64,000 nt of DNA from Oscillospiraceae bacterium (GCA_017938625.1 JAGBBD010000063.1:1-64000), one strand, 5' to 3'. Positions 8,003-18,140 are shown, counted from the first letter of the stretch. Notes: generated from the sequence alone by a model not told the origin. Made by a program: numbers and translations.

Positions 8003-9277
8003 ATGTCCAAAACTCTGAAAAAAAGCAGCTGGCTTCAGAACTATGCGTTCTTGATCGTCATGCTGGTCGCCATCATCGCCGGCTGTATCGTTGGTTGGAT
8101 CTTCCCCAACACCGGTGATGCACAGCAGGGCGCAAGCGTCCTGAAGCCCCTTGGCACAGTGTTCATTAACCTGATGTTCTGTGTTGTTGTTCCTATGGTC
8201 TTTGCTTCCATCGCAGGCGCTGTTGCCAACATGGGCAGCCGCAAGCGTGCCGGTAAGATCATGGGTACCACCATTGCCACCTTTGTGATCACCGGTGCCA
8301 TCGCAGCTGTGATCATGTTCGTGCTGATGAAGATCTTCCCTCCCGTTCTGAACGCTTGGGAAAACATCCCCAGTGAAGAAATGGGTGAGTATGCGACTAT
8401 TTCCGAGCTCATCGTCAACTTCTTCACTGCCAGCGACTTTGTGGGTCTGCTGACCCGTAAGGCTATGCTGCCTCTGATCGTGTTCTCTTTGCTGTTTGGT
8501 TTTGCCACCAATCTGGCAGGTGAGCAGGGCGCCATCATTGCCCAGTGGCTGGAGAGCCTGTCCAATGTGATGATGAAGTTCGTCAAGATCATCACTTACT
8601 ATGCCCCCATTGCCTTCTTCGGTTTCTTTGCTGATCTGGTTGCTGTCTACGGTCCTCAGATCACCGCCGACTATGGCAGAGGCCTGCTGGTCTACTACCC
8701 CCTGTGCCTGGTCTATGTCTTTACTGCATTCCCCCTGTTTGCCTGGTTCGGCGGCGGCAAGGGCGGCGTCAAGACCATGTTCAAGCACATCCTGCGTCCT
8801 GCCATGGTGTCTCTGGGCACCTGCTCCTCTGTCGCTACCATCCCTACCAATATGGAAGTTGCAGAAGAGACCGGCATCTCGAAAGACGTTTCCGACATCG
8901 TTCTGCCTCTGGGCGCTACCATGCACATGGACGGCTCCTGCTTCAGCTGCGTTCTGAAGATCGCCTTCCTGTATGGTGTGTTTGGCCAGCAGTTCACCTG
9001 GGATATGCTGATCCCTGTCATTCTGGTGGCTGTTCTGTCCTCCGTGGGTATGTCCGGTGTTCCCGGCGGCGGCTACATCGGTGAGTACATCATCTGCTCC
9101 ATCTTCTTCCCCACCCAGATGGAACTGGCATTCCCCATTCTGGTCACCATCGGAAATCTGGTCGATCCTCCCGCAACCATGATCAATGCTGCAGGTGACT
9201 ATGTTGTTTCTTACATCGTTGCCCGTTTTGTTGACGGTAAGGATTGGCTGCAGAAGAAGCTGGCTGTCAAAAAGTAA
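8003..9277 (+). CDS. Dicarboxylate/amino acid:cation symporter (DAACS)
   Basis: A 424-residue polytopic membrane protein of the GltP/DctA/SstT family (PF00375). Re-entrant loop signature SSVATIPTNM and the TM7 motif GATMHMDG (normally GATxNMDG) are visible, followed by SGVPGGGYIGEY in the second hairpin. It imports an acidic or neutral amino acid, or a C4-dicarboxylate, with sodium or protons. The Met-His-Met-Asp version of the NMDG motif differs from the standard Asn and could change cation or substrate choice. The start at 8003 follows AAGGAGG (7990-7996). It is a single-gene transcript with its own promoter and terminator. Confidence 0.9.
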   Translation: MSKTLKKSSWLQNYAFLIVMLVAIIAGCIVGWIFPNTGDAQQGASVLKPLGTVFINLMFCVVVPMVFASIAGAVANMGSRKRAGKIMGTTIATFVITGAIAAVIMFVLMKIFPPVLNAWENIPSEEMGEYATISELIVNFFTASDFVGLLTRKAMLPLIVFSLLFGFATNLAGEQGAIIAQWLESLSNVMMKFVKIITYYAPIAFFGFFADLVAVYGPQITADYGRGLLVYYPLCLVYVFTAFPLFAWFGGGKGGVKTMFKHILRPAMVSLGTCSSVATIPTNMEVAEETGISKDVSDIVLPLGATMHMDGSCFSCVLKIAFLYGVFGQQFTWDMLIPVILVAVLSSVGMSGVPGGGYIGEYIICSIFFPTQMELAFPILVTIGNLVDPPATMINAAGDYVVSYIVARFVDGKDWLQKKLAVKK

Positions 9278-9287
9278 AAGTGTATGC

Positions 9288-9322
9288 AAAAATCACCTGT
9301 CCTGTTGGACAGGTGATTTTTT
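9288..9322. terminator. Bidirectional terminator between symporter and tadA
   Basis: AAAAATCACCTGTCC / GGACAGGTGATTTTTT, a 15-bp stem with TGTT loop. A and T runs on both sides let it serve the plus-strand symporter and the minus-strand tadA. Confidence 0.9.
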
Positions 9323-9800
9323 ATTCCAGAATAAAATCGCTTTGCTTTTTCTTGCGCTTGTTTCGAAGCAGCTGGAAAAATTCCTGCAAAAGGCTGAGGC
9401 ACTGTTCCTCCAACAGACCTGTTTCCACTTCCGGACGGTGATTAAAAGGCATGGAGAACAGATCGGTCACGGAACCGCAGGCACCGAAACGGATATCCTT
9501 TGCTCCGTAGACCACCTTGGGGATTCGCGCATTGATGATGGCGCCTGCGCACATGGGGCAGGGCTCCAGGGTCACATACAGGGTGCACTGCCACAGCCGC
9601 CAGCCGCCAAGGGTCTTACAGGCATCGTTGATGGCCTCCAGCTCTGCGTGGGCAAGCGCATTTTTACCAAGCTCCCGGCGGTTTCGTCCTCTGCCGACGA
9701 TGCGATCACCCAGCGTGATGACGCAGCCCACAGGCACTTCGCCCTCTGCCGCGGCCTCCTGTGCAAGCCTGAGCGCTTCCAGCATTATTTGTTCGTCCAT
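9321..9800 (-). CDS. tadA: tRNA-specific adenosine deaminase
   Basis: A 159-residue zinc deaminase that converts A34 to inosine in the wobble position of tRNA-Arg(ACG). The zinc and proton-shuttle motif is HAELEAI (His and catalytic Glu) followed by EPCPMCAGAI (two Cys ligands), spaced as in TadA. VPVGCVI near the N-terminus is also conserved. The ATG has a consensus ribosome site (AAAGGAGGTG on the minus strand). Length matches the family. Confidence 0.95.
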   Translation of the reverse strand: MDEQIMLEALRLAQEAAAEGEVPVGCVITLGDRIVGRGRNRRELGKNALAHAELEAINDACKTLGGWRLWQCTLYVTLEPCPMCAGAIINARIPKVVYGAKDIRFGACGSVTDLFSMPFNHRPEVETGLLEEQCLSLLQEFFQLLRNKRKKKQSDFILE

Positions 9801-9849
9801 GGCGCACCTCCTTTTTCCATATCATACGGTGTTTTCCGTAAAAGGTCAA

Positions 9850-9883
9850 TAAAAAATGCCCCGGATATACGGAGTATCCGGGG
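9850..9883 (-). terminator. Terminator-like hairpin upstream of tadA
   Basis: On the minus strand CCCCGGATA / TATCCGGGG followed by a six-T run (9856-9851). It lies 50 bp upstream of tadA with no coding gene ahead of it, so it may end a small RNA or act as an attenuator. The surrounding 9884-9985 holds two further hairpins and no gene. Confidence 0.65.
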
Positions 9884-9988
9884 TTGGAAAAAATATGGGA
9901 TCGGATGAGCCAAGGCTCGTCCTTGGTGAAGCTGTAAGCCAAGTATAAGAAAAAGTTGCGGCAAAGTCTGCCGAAACCTGTCGCCCTC

Positions 9989-10017
9989 TTGAAAAATTTT
10001 TTTCTGCCTGTTAAAAT
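9989..10017 (+). promoter_or_regulatory. Promoter of mnmG-nth
   Basis: TTGAAA (9989-9994), 17-bp spacer, TAAAAT (10012-10017), 25 bp before the mnmG start. Confidence 0.7.
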
Positions 10018-10042
10018 AGACCCGGTAAAGTGAGGAACGTAT

Positions 10043-11917
10043 ATGGAATATTTTGCAGGACAATATGATATCGCCGTTATCGGCGCCGGTCACGCAGGCA
10101 TTGAAGCCGCTCTGGCAGCTGCCCGCCTTGGGCTGAAAACGGTGATTTTTACCATCAATCTGGATGCCGTGGGCAATATGCCCTGTAATCCTGCCATTGG
10201 CGGCACCGGCAAGGGGCACCTTGTTCGGGAGCTGGACGCGTTGGGCGGCGAAATGGCAAAGGCAGCAGACCGCTGCTGCATCCAGTATCGTATGCTGAAC
10301 CGGGGCAAGGGCCCTGCCGTACACTCCCTTCGCGCACAGGCTGACCGCCGCAGATATCAGGAGGATATGAAGCGCGTTCTGGAGCAGCAGGAAGGGCTTG
10401 ATCTGAAGCAGGCGATGATCACCGACATCCGTCTGAAGGACGGTGCGGTCAGCGCTGTGGTCACGCGCCTTGGAGCGGTCTATGAGGTCAAAGCCGCCAT
10501 CATTTGTTCCGGTACCTATCTTAATGCAAGTGTCATTACCGGTGAATGTGTCTATCATTCCGGCCCCGATGGAATGCACGCCGGCTTGTATCTGACGGAG
10601 AATTTGGCGAACATGGGCCTTTCCATGCGCCGCTTCAAAACAGGTACGCCGCCCCGTATCAATGCCAGAAGTGTGGATTTTTCCAAAATGGAGCTGCAGC
10701 CGGGTGATGAAGATCCCGTGCCGTTCTCTTTCCAGACGGAGCAGGCTCTTGAGAACCGTGCCGTGTGCTGGCTGACCTATACCAATGAGAAGACCCACGA
10801 GATCATCAAACGCAATTTTTCCAGAAGTCCGCTGTTTAACGGACTGATCGAAAGCGTAGGCCCCAGATACTGCCCCAGTATCGAAACGAAGATCGACCGC
10901 TTCCCGGATAAGCCGCGGCATCAGCTGTTTATTGAGCCAACCGGTCTTGGAACGGATGAATTGTATATTCAGGGTCTCAGCTCTTCACTGCCCGAGGATG
11001 TGCAGCTGGAGATGCTGCATACCATCGAGGGATTGGAACATGCGGAAATGATGCGCCCTGCCTATGCCATTGAATATGACTGCATCGACCCCACAGAGCT
11101 GCTGCCTACGCTGGAGACCAAAAAAGTTCCGGGTCTCTACGGCGCGGGACAGTTCAACGGCTCGTCCGGCTATGAGGAAGCTGCCGTACAGGGCTTGGTG
11201 GCAGGTATCAACGCGGCCTTGAAGCTCAAGGGTGAGCCGCCTCTGGTGCTGGCACGGTCGGAGTGCTATATCGGTACGCTCATTGATGACCTTGTGACCA
11301 AGGGAACGGAAGAGCCTTACCGCATTATGACCTCCCGTTCCGAATACCGGCTGCTGCACCGGCAGGACAATGCCGACCAGCGCCTGTGCCACATCGGTCA
11401 CCGTGTGGGATTGGTGTCGGATGAGCGCTATGCAAAGGTCAAAGAAAAGTATGCTCTGGTGGAAAGAGAAATCGCCCGACTGGAAGGCTGCGGCGTGGCG
11501 GAGAGCGAGGAGCTCAATGCCCTGCTGACGGCCCATGAGACGACCCCGGTGCAGGGCTCTGCCCGTATGGCGGATCTGGTGCGCAGACCGCAAATCGGCT
11601 ATGATCTTCTTGCACCCTTTGATCCCACCCGTCCGCAGCTGCCGTCTGATGTGACGGAGCAGGTGGAGATCCGACTCAAATATGATGGATATATTTCCCG
11701 TCAGCTCAAGCAGGTGGCGGAATTTGAAAAAGCCGAAAGCCGCCTTCTGCCGCAGGATGCAGATTATCTGTCCATTACCGGCCTGCGTGTGGAAGCAAGA
11801 GAAAAGCTGCAGAAGATCAGACCCATGTCTGTGGGACAGGCGAGCCGAATCTCCGGTGTCAGTCCGGCAGATGTGGCGGTGCTGCTGATCTGGCTGGAAC
11901 AGAGAGGACGCCAATGA
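10043..11917 (+). CDS. mnmG: tRNA uridine-5-carboxymethylaminomethyl modification enzyme MnmG
   Basis: A 624-residue FAD protein that works with MnmE to install the cmnm5 group on U34 of several tRNAs. The N-terminal dinucleotide site [19 protein letters not shown], the family signature [15 protein letters not shown] with the nearby LDALGGEM, the central [12 protein letters not shown] and the [17 protein letters not shown] segment ([12 protein letters not shown]) are all present. Length is standard. It is followed with a 4-bp overlap by nth. In many Firmicutes mnmG sits with mnmE and rsmG near the origin; here that context is absent. Confidence 0.97.
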   Translation: MEYFAGQYDIAVIGAGHAGIEAALAAARLGLKTVIFTINLDAVGNMPCNPAIGGTGKGHLVRELDALGGEMAKAADRCCIQYRMLNRGKGPAVHSLRAQADRRRYQEDMKRVLEQQEGLDLKQAMITDIRLKDGAVSAVVTRLGAVYEVKAAIICSGTYLNASVITGECVYHSGPDGMHAGLYLTENLANMGLSMRRFKTGTPPRINARSVDFSKMELQPGDEDPVPFSFQTEQALENRAVCWLTYTNEKTHEIIKRNFSRSPLFNGLIESVGPRYCPSIETKIDRFPDKPRHQLFIEPTGLGTDELYIQGLSSSLPEDVQLEMLHTIEGLEHAEMMRPAYAIEYDCIDPTELLPTLETKKVPGLYGAGQFNGSSGYEEAAVQGLVAGINAALKLKGEPPLVLARSECYIGTLIDDLVTKGTEEPYRIMTSRSEYRLLHRQDNADQRLCHIGHRVGLVSDERYAKVKEKYALVEREIARLEGCGVAESEELNALLTAHETTPVQGSARMADLVRRPQIGYDLLAPFDPTRPQLPSDVTEQVEIRLKYDGYISRQLKQVAEFEKAESRLLPQDADYLSITGLRVEAREKLQKIRPMSVGQASRISGVSPADVAVLLIWLEQRGRQ

Positions 11918-12558
11918 AAGAAAAAGCCCTTCATATTATCGAAGCCCTGAAGCAAGCATACCCCGATCCCATGTGCGCTCTGCAATATAAAAAAGACTAT
12001 GAACTGATGATCTCCGTGCGTCTGGCGGCCCAGTGCACCGACGCCCGGGTCAATCAGATCACACCGGCGCTGTTTGCCCGTTTCCCCAGTGTGGAAGCCT
12101 TTGCCGAGGCCGATGTTGCCGAGGTGGAGGAGCTGGTAAAGTCCTGCGGCTTCTATCGCCACAAGGCAAGGGATATCGTCCTTGCCTGCAGGATGCTGCT
12201 GGAAAAGTTTGACGGGAAAGTGCCCCAAACCATGGAAGAACTGCTGACCATTCCCGGTGTGGGAAGAAAAACGGCAAATCTTCTTCTGGGCGACCTGTTC
12301 AGCGTGCCCGGCTCTGTGGTCTGCGACACCCATTGCATCCGCATTTCCAACCTGCTGGGTCTTGCCAAGGGAAAAGAGCCGGAAAAAGTGGAGCATCAGC
12401 TGCGCGCAATTCTTCCGCCGGAGGAAAGCTCTGATTTCTGCCACAGAATCGTGCTCCACGGCAGAGCTGTCTGCGTTGCCAGAAGACCCCAGTGCCAAAA
12501 CTGCACTCTGGCACCATGGTGTGATCATTTTCACCTTGACGCAAAGAGTGAAAACTGA
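11914..12558 (+). CDS. nth: Endonuclease III
   Basis: A 214-residue DNA glycosylase/AP lyase for oxidised pyrimidines. The helix-hairpin-helix [16 protein letters not shown] carries the catalytic lysine. The aspartate follows in [12 protein letters not shown]. The C-terminal [4Fe-4S] ligands have the classical Cys-x6-Cys-x2-Cys-x5-Cys spacing ([17 protein letters not shown]). It is translationally coupled to mnmG (ATGA). Its final codons contain the -35 box of the pyrimidine operon promoter. Confidence 0.96.
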   Translation: MKEKALHIIEALKQAYPDPMCALQYKKDYELMISVRLAAQCTDARVNQITPALFARFPSVEAFAEADVAEVEELVKSCGFYRHKARDIVLACRMLLEKFDGKVPQTMEELLTIPGVGRKTANLLLGDLFSVPGSVVCDTHCIRISNLLGLAKGKEPEKVEHQLRAILPPEESSDFCHRIVLHGRAVCVARRPQCQNCTLAPWCDHFHLDAKSEN

Positions 12559-12564
12559 TACAAT
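12536..12564 (+). promoter_or_regulatory. Promoter of the pyrimidine operon
   Basis: TTGACG (12536-12541), 17-bp spacer, TACAAT (12559-12564). The -35 box lies inside nth and the spacer ends exactly at the nth stop codon. The predicted leader is only about 28 nt, too short for a PyrR-type attenuator. Confidence 0.75.
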
Positions 12565-12598
12565 AAATCGGATAGAAAAAAGGAAGGAGTATGCCTAA

Positions 12599-13795
12599 AT
12601 GATGAACTCCAATATCCGATTTGAATTTCTTGGTCTTCCTGTTCCCAACTGTGGGGATATTGTTTCTTCTTTCCCCTGTGATCGTGAATATACTGTTTTG
12701 CCCGGTTTCGTGGATGTCCATGTACATCTGCGTGAGCCGGGTTTTTCTTATAAGGAGACCATCGCATCGGGAACAAGAGCCTGTGCCAGAGGCGGTTACA
12801 CTGCCGTTTGCGCCATGCCCAATCTGGATCCCGTTCCGGATACGGACGAGCACCTGCGTGTGCAGGAAGAACTCATTGCCAAAGATGCCTGCATCCATGT
12901 GTATCCCTACGGCGCCATTACCATGGGCGAAAAGGGTGAGGAGCTGGCACAGCTGGAAGTTATGGCAAACCGTGTGTGCGGCTTCTCCGATGACGGGCGG
13001 GGCGTTCAGTCAGCAGATATGATGCAGCGGGCCATGGAAGAAGCCAAGCGCCTTGGCAAGCTGATCGTTGCCCATTGTGAAGACAACAGTCTGCTCCGCG
13101 GCGGCTATATCCATGACGGCGCCTATGCCAAAGCCCACGGTCACCGCGGTATCTGCTCCGAAAGCGAGTGGGGCCCCATAGCCAGAGATCTGGAGCTGGT
13201 GGCAAAGACAGGCTGCAGCTATCATGTGTGCCATATTTCCACCAAGGAAAGTGTGCAGATCATCCGTCAGGCGAAAAAGTCCGGTCTGGACGTGACCTGT
13301 GAAACAGGCCCTCACTATCTGACGCTGGATGACAGCTGTTTGCAGGAGCACGGCAGATTTAAAATGAACCCGCCCATCCGTGCAAAAGAGGACAAAGAAG
13401 CATTGGTGGAGGGGCTGTGTGACGGGACCATCGATATGATCGCCACAGACCATGCGCCCCACAGCGCGGAGGAAAAGGGCAGAGGCCTTGAAAAGTCCGC
13501 CATGGGCGTCGTCGGTATCGAGACGGCATTCCCTGTGGTGTATACCTATCTGGTAAAGCCTGGCCATGTGCCCATGGAAACGGTGCTGAAGGCTCTGACA
13601 GTCAACCCTGCCAAGCGCTTTGGCATCGAGCTGGATGGCTGGAGCGTCTGGGATCTTGAAAGAGAATACACCGTAGACCCCCGGGAGTTCGTCACCCTCG
13701 GCAGAGCAACGCCTTTTGAAGGCATGAAAGTATCGGGCAGATGTCTGATGACAGTGGTCAACGGAACGACGGTTTGGAAGGAGAAAGAGCTTTGA
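12599..13795 (+). CDS. pyrC: Dihydroorotase (type I)
   Basis: A 398-residue zinc amidohydrolase that closes N-carbamoyl-aspartate to dihydroorotate. The metal motif DVHVHLREPG sits at about residues 39-48, and the later catalytic IATDHAPHS motif carries the active-site Asp. The 399-codon gene is slightly short for type I enzymes but complete. A three-codon frame (ATG CCT AAA TGA, 12591-12602) lies between the ribosome site GGAAGGAG and the chosen start and ends in an ATGATG junction. First gene of pyrC-K-D-F-E-B-I. Two Met codons, at 12599 and 12602, are possible starts. Confidence 0.95.
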   Translation: MMNSNIRFEFLGLPVPNCGDIVSSFPCDREYTVLPGFVDVHVHLREPGFSYKETIASGTRACARGGYTAVCAMPNLDPVPDTDEHLRVQEELIAKDACIHVYPYGAITMGEKGEELAQLEVMANRVCGFSDDGRGVQSADMMQRAMEEAKRLGKLIVAHCEDNSLLRGGYIHDGAYAKAHGHRGICSESEWGPIARDLELVAKTGCSYHVCHISTKESVQIIRQAKKSGLDVTCETGPHYLTLDDSCLQEHGRFKMNPPIRAKEDKEALVEGLCDGTIDMIATDHAPHSAEEKGRGLEKSAMGVVGIETAFPVVYTYLVKPGHVPMETVLKALTVNPAKRFGIELDGWSVWDLEREYTVDPREFVTLGRATPFEGMKVSGRCLMTVVNGTTVWKEKEL

Positions 13796-14523
13796 AACAG
13801 CAGGATTGTGTGATTTTGGAAAATAAACCTCTGACTGAGCTGGTCTGGCAGATGAAGTTGCAGGCCGATACCTCGGCCATTACGGCTCCCGGTCAGTTTG
13901 TGAATTTGAAGCTGGAGGGGCTGTATCTGCGCCGTCCCATTTCCATCTGTGACTGGGATGAAGAGAGTCTGACCATCATCTACAAGGTGGTGGGCGAGGG
14001 CACACAGCAGATGACCACCCTGCAGCAGGGCAGCAAGATCGATACACTCATCGGTCTTGGCAACGGCTACGATACCTCCAAGTCCGGCAGTGATCCTGTG
14101 CTGCTGGGCGGCGGTGTGGGTGTGCCTCCCATGTACGGCCTTGCCAAAAAGCTCCTTGGAGAAGGCAAATCCGTCAAGGTCATCCTTGGTTTTAATACAA
14201 AAGAAGAGATCTTCTATGAAGAGCAGTTCAAAGCCCTTGGCGCGGAAGTTTTCGTGACCACGGCAGACGGCTCTTACGGCACAAAGGGCTTTGTGACCGA
14301 TGTGCTGAAGACCCTTTCTTATTCCTACTTCTTCACCTGCGGCCCTATGCCTATGTTCCGTGCCATCGAAGCTGTGGCGCAGACCTCCGGTCAGTACAGC
14401 TTTGAGGAGCGTATGGGCTGCGGCTTTGGTGCCTGTATGGGCTGCACCTGTAAGACCAAATACGGCAACAAGCGCATCTGCAAGGATGGCCCCGTTCTGG
14501 AAAGGGAGGAAGTTGTATGGTAA
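13792..14523 (+). CDS. pyrK: Dihydroorotate dehydrogenase B, electron transfer subunit
   Basis: A 243-residue FAD/[2Fe-2S] protein that passes electrons from PyrDB to NAD+. FAD-binding motif RRPISICDW, a NAD-binding GGGVGVPPMYGLAKKL region, and the cysteine cluster near the C-terminus (GCGFGACMGCTCKTK, then a fourth Cys in RICKDG). I chose the TTG at 13792 because GGAAGGAG sits 8 bp upstream and the next conserved residues follow at once; it overlaps the pyrC stop. An ATG at 13741 would extend it into pyrC without a ribosome site. Overlaps pyrD by 7 bp, consistent with the 1:1 complex. Confidence 0.94.
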   Translation: MKQQDCVILENKPLTELVWQMKLQADTSAITAPGQFVNLKLEGLYLRRPISICDWDEESLTIIYKVVGEGTQQMTTLQQGSKIDTLIGLGNGYDTSKSGSDPVLLGGGVGVPPMYGLAKKLLGEGKSVKVILGFNTKEEIFYEEQFKALGAEVFVTTADGSYGTKGFVTDVLKTLSYSYFFTCGPMPMFRAIEAVAQTSGQYSFEERMGCGFGACMGCTCKTKYGNKRICKDGPVLEREEVVW

Positions 14524-15428
14524 ATACGAAAGTTAACCTTTGCGGTATCACGCTGGATAACCCTGTGATCCCTGCTTCCGGCACCTTCGGCTTCGGACAG
14601 GAATTCCATGAATTGTACGATATCAACTGCCTCGGCAGCTTCTCTTTTAAGGGCACCACGCTGGAGCCGCGTTTCGGCAACCCTACTCCCAGAATTGCCG
14701 AGTGCCCCTCCGGCATGCTCAATGCCGTGGGTCTGCAGAACCCCGGTGTAGATCATGTGATCACCCATGAGCTGCCCGAACTGCGCAAGATCTTCCATAA
14801 GCCTGTCATGGCGAACATCTCCGGCTTCGCGGTGGAGGAATATGTGCAGGTATGCGAAAAGCTGGACAGGGAAGATGGCATCGGCTGGCTGGAAGTGAAT
14901 ATTTCCTGCCCCAACGTCCACGGCGGCGGTATGAGCTTCGGCACAGATCCCAAAGCCGCGGCAGAGGTGACCGGGGCCGTGCGCGCCGTTACCAAAAAGC
15001 CCATCATCATCAAGCTCTCTCCCAATGTGACCGATATCGTGTCCATTGCCAAAGCCTGTGAGGATGCAGGCGCGGACGGTGTGAGCCTGATCAATACTCT
15101 GATGGGTATGCGTTTGAATTTGAGAACGAGAAAGCCCATCATTGCCAACGTGACCGGCGGCTATTCCGGCCCTGCTGTGTTCCCGGTGGCAGTACGGATG
15201 GTCTATCAGGTGTCCAAGGCCGTTTCCATCCCTGTGGTGGGTATGGGCGGCGTGTCCACTGCGAAGGATGTCCTCGAAATGATGATGGCAGGCGCCACGG
15301 CCGTGGAAGTGGGCGCCGCCAATCTGGTGGATCCCTTCGCATCCAAAAACATTGTTGAAGACCTGCCCAAGGTCATGCAGGAATATGGAATTGAAAGCCT
15401 CACCGATATCATCGGCGCGGCGCACTGA
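14517..15428 (+). CDS. pyrD: Dihydroorotate dehydrogenase B, catalytic subunit
   Basis: A 303-residue FMN TIM-barrel enzyme oxidising dihydroorotate to orotate. The N-terminal [15 protein letters not shown] and the active-site loop NISCPNV, whose Cys is the catalytic base in class 1 enzymes, identify it. The phosphate-binding end [19 protein letters not shown] is clear. Class 1B is assigned because pyrK is adjacent and overlapping. This form is typical of anaerobic Firmicutes. Confidence 0.96.
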   Translation: MVNTKVNLCGITLDNPVIPASGTFGFGQEFHELYDINCLGSFSFKGTTLEPRFGNPTPRIAECPSGMLNAVGLQNPGVDHVITHELPELRKIFHKPVMANISGFAVEEYVQVCEKLDREDGIGWLEVNISCPNVHGGGMSFGTDPKAAAEVTGAVRAVTKKPIIIKLSPNVTDIVSIAKACEDAGADGVSLINTLMGMRLNLRTRKPIIANVTGGYSGPAVFPVAVRMVYQVSKAVSIPVVGMGGVSTAKDVLEMMMAGATAVEVGAANLVDPFASKNIVEDLPKVMQEYGIESLTDIIGAAH

Positions 15429-15444
15429 ACAGGAGGATTTTATT

Positions 15445-16143
15445 ATGGGAAAAGACGTAATCATTGCTTGTGATTTTGCCAGCCGCGAGGCAACCCTGAA
15501 CTTCTTGGATAAGTTCACCGGCAAGAAGCCCTTTATCAAGATCGGCATGGAGCTGTACTATGCCGAAGGTCCTCAGATCGTCCGTGATCTGAAGGAGAGA
15601 GGTCATAAGATCTTCCTGGATCTGAAGCTTCATGATATCCCCAATACAGTCAAGAAGTCCATGGCAGTTTTGTCCAATCTGGATGTGGATATGACCAACC
15701 TGCACGCTTCCGGCACCAAGGCCATGATGGAAGCTGCGCTGGAAGGTCTGACCAGACCCGACGGTACACGTCCTATTCTGATCGCTGTCACCCAGCTGAC
15801 CTCCACCAGCCCCGAAGCCATGAAGAACGACCTGCTCATCGATGCACCCATGGCGGATGTGGTCATGCACTATGCCCACAATGCCAAGGAAGCCGGTCTT
15901 GACGGTGTTGTCTGCTCTCCTCTGGAAGCAGAAGCTGTCCACGGCAGATGCGGTAAGGACTTCGTTACTGTCACCCCCGGTGTCCGTTTTGCCGATGGCG
16001 ACAAGGGCGACCAGGTTCGTGTTATGACTCCCGAGCAGGCAAAGAAGATCGGCTCTGACTATATCGTGGTCGGTCGTCCCATCACTGCTGCCGAGGATCC
16101 CGTAGCCGCTTACGAGCGCTGCGTCCGTGAGTTTGTTGATTAA
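15445..16143 (+). CDS. pyrF: Orotidine-5'-phosphate decarboxylase
   Basis: A 232-residue TIM-barrel enzyme making UMP from OMP. The active-site motif is [13 protein letters not shown] (Lys and Asp of the catalytic tetrad), with IACDFAS at the N-terminus supplying another Asp and the late IVVGRPI phosphate loop. The ATG at 15445 follows AGGAGG (15431-15436). It lies 16 bp after pyrD. Confidence 0.96.
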   Translation: MGKDVIIACDFASREATLNFLDKFTGKKPFIKIGMELYYAEGPQIVRDLKERGHKIFLDLKLHDIPNTVKKSMAVLSNLDVDMTNLHASGTKAMMEAALEGLTRPDGTRPILIAVTQLTSTSPEAMKNDLLIDAPMADVVMHYAHNAKEAGLDGVVCSPLEAEAVHGRCGKDFVTVTPGVRFADGDKGDQVRVMTPEQAKKIGSDYIVVGRPITAAEDPVAAYERCVREFVD

Positions 16144-16161
16144 AATAAAGGAGAGATAACT

Positions 16162-16809
16162 ATGCAGAACGCTGAAATCATCATTGCCAAGGATCTTTTG
16201 AAGATCAAAGCTGTATTCTTCCGTCCCGACGAGCCCTTCACCTGGGCCAGCGGCATCAAGAGCCCTGTCTATACCGACAACCGTCTGACTCTTACTGCTC
16301 CCGAAGTCCGCAACGATGTGGAAAACGCGCTGGCAGATATCATCCGTGAAAAGTATCCCGACGTGGACGTCCTCATGGGCACTTCCACCGCCGGCATTGC
16401 CCACGCTGCTATCGTCGGTCATATCATGGGTCTGCCCATGGGTTATGTCCGTTCCGGCAATAAGGATCACGGCAGACAGAACCAGATCGAAGGCAAGCTG
16501 GAAAAGGGTCAGAAGGTCGTGGTCGTGGAAGATCTGATCTCCACCGGCGGCAGCTGTATCGAAGTGGTCAATGTCCTGCGTGAAGCAGGTGCCGAAGTTC
16601 TGGGCATTGTGTCCATCTTCACCTACGGTATGCAGAAGGGCCTGGATCGTCTGGCAGCAGCCAATGTGGAAAACACCAGCCTGACCAACTTTGACGTCAT
16701 CGCCAAGGTGGCGGCAGAGGAAGGCTACATCGAAGAGGCCGACATTGAGCGCTTGATCAAGTTCCGCAACAATCCCTCCGACGAAAGCTGGATCGGAGGT
16801 AACAAATGA
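16162..16809 (+). CDS. pyrE: Orotate phosphoribosyltransferase
   Basis: A 215-residue type I phosphoribosyltransferase. The PRPP-binding motif [13 protein letters not shown] is unmistakable, and the flexible-loop region [15 protein letters not shown] follows the expected order. It makes OMP from orotate and PRPP. It overlaps pyrB by 4 bp. Confidence 0.96.
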   Translation: MQNAEIIIAKDLLKIKAVFFRPDEPFTWASGIKSPVYTDNRLTLTAPEVRNDVENALADIIREKYPDVDVLMGTSTAGIAHAAIVGHIMGLPMGYVRSGNKDHGRQNQIEGKLEKGQKVVVVEDLISTGGSCIEVVNVLREAGAEVLGIVSIFTYGMQKGLDRLAAANVENTSLTNFDVIAKVAAEEGYIEEADIERLIKFRNNPSDESWIGGNK

Positions 16810-17720
16810 GAAGTCTGATCGACATTCTTGATCTGAGCGTGGAAGAGCTTGACGAAATGGTCAAGGTCGCGGAGGACATCATGGCAAACCCTGCCAAGTA
16901 TGCCCATAAGTGCGACGGCAAGAAGCTTGCCACCATGTTCTATGAGCCCTCCACCCGCACCAGACTTTCCTTTGAAGCTGCCATGTATGAGCTGGGCGGC
17001 AATGTGCTGAGTGTGGCGTCTGCCGCTTCTTCCTCCGCTGCCAAGGGCGAGAGCGTTGCCGACACGGCAAAGATGATCAGCTGCTATGCCGATATCCTTG
17101 CCATGCGCCATCCCAAGGAAGGCGCACCTCTGGTGGCATCCATGAATGCTACCATCCCTGTGGTCAATGCAGGCGACGGTGGTCACAACCATCCTACTCA
17201 GACTCTGGCAGACCTTCTGACCATTCATTGCGAAAAGGGCAGATTTGACAATCTGACCATCGGTCTGTGCGGCGACTTGAAGTTCGGCAGAACGGTACAT
17301 TCTCTTATTGCAGCCATGTGCCGCTATCCCAATGTGAAGTTTGTGCTCATCTCTCCTGTGGAACTGAAACTGCCCAGCTATGTGAAGACAGAGCACATCA
17401 AGCCCTCCGGTCATACCTATGAGCAGACCACAGATCTGGAAGCTGTCATGCCTCAGCTGGATGTGCTGTATATGACCCGTGTGCAGAAAGAACGCTTCTT
17501 CAATGAGGAAGACTACCTGCGTCTGAAGGACAGCTACATTCTGACTCCCGAGAAGCTGAGAAACGCCAAGGAAGATATGATCATCATGCATCCGCTGCCT
17601 CGTGTCAACGAGATCTCCGTGGCGGTGGACAATGACCCCAGAGCATGCTATTTCAAGCAGGCTTATTACGGCAAGATCATGCGTGAGGCACTGATTCTGA
17701 AACTTCTGGAGGTGCAGTAA
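16806..17720 (+). CDS. pyrB: Aspartate carbamoyltransferase, catalytic subunit
   Basis: A 304-residue transcarbamoylase joining carbamoyl phosphate and aspartate. The carbamoyl-phosphate loop [12 protein letters not shown] carries STRTR, the HPTQTLADL motif follows, and MHPLPRVNE near the C-terminus is the aspartate-domain signature. The presence of pyrI directly behind indicates an allosteric dodecamer of the E. coli type, rather than the unregulated trimer of Bacillus. Confidence 0.96.
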   Translation: MRSLIDILDLSVEELDEMVKVAEDIMANPAKYAHKCDGKKLATMFYEPSTRTRLSFEAAMYELGGNVLSVASAASSSAAKGESVADTAKMISCYADILAMRHPKEGAPLVASMNATIPVVNAGDGGHNHPTQTLADLLTIHCEKGRFDNLTIGLCGDLKFGRTVHSLIAAMCRYPNVKFVLISPVELKLPSYVKTEHIKPSGHTYEQTTDLEAVMPQLDVLYMTRVQKERFFNEEDYLRLKDSYILTPEKLRNAKEDMIIMHPLPRVNEISVAVDNDPRACYFKQAYYGKIMREALILKLLEVQ

Positions 17721-18140
17721 ATGAATATTGATTCCATCCATAACGGTATCGTCATCGACCATATCGCCGCAGGCCGCGGAATGCAGCTGTATCATTTGCT
17801 GCAGCTGGATAAGCTGGATTGCTCTGTTGCCATCATTAAGAATGTCAACTCCCGCAAGATGGGCAAAAAGGACATCATCAAAGTAGACGGCACCGTGGAT
17901 ATCGACATCGATGCCATTGGCTATGTGGATCCCAAGGCCACAGTCAATATTATCCGCGATGAGAAGCTGGTGGAAAAGCGTGACATCGTCCTGCCTGAAA
18001 GGCTGGTCAATGTGGTGCGCTGCAAGAACCCCAGATGCATCTCCTCCACGGAGCAGGAACTGGATCAGGTCTTTGTGCTCAAGGATCGTGACAAGGGTAT
18101 CTACCGCTGCCTGTACTGCGAAGCAAAAGCGGAAGGTTGA
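17721..18140 (+). CDS. pyrI: Aspartate carbamoyltransferase, regulatory subunit
   Basis: A 139-residue subunit that binds nucleotide effectors (CTP/ATP). The N-terminal allosteric domain contains GIVIDHIAAGRGM. The C-terminal zinc ribbon has the four ligands as VRCKNPRC and YRCLYC. It begins on the base after the pyrB stop. It is the last pyrimidine gene of the operon; no clear terminator follows before the HAD gene, only a small GCGGTGCTCCGC hairpin near 18170. Confidence 0.95.
   Translation: MNIDSIHNGIVIDHIAAGRGMQLYHLLQLDKLDCSVAIIKNVNSRKMGKKDIIKVDGTVDIDIDAIGYVDPKATVNIIRDEKLVEKRDIVLPERLVNVVRCKNPRCISSTEQELDQVFVLKDRDKGIYRCLYCEAKAEG

Noticed and set aside
9850-10000. SRP (4.5S) RNA gene next to tadA
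   Set aside because: The conserved apical-loop GGAAG and AGCAG-type sequence is absent on both strands.
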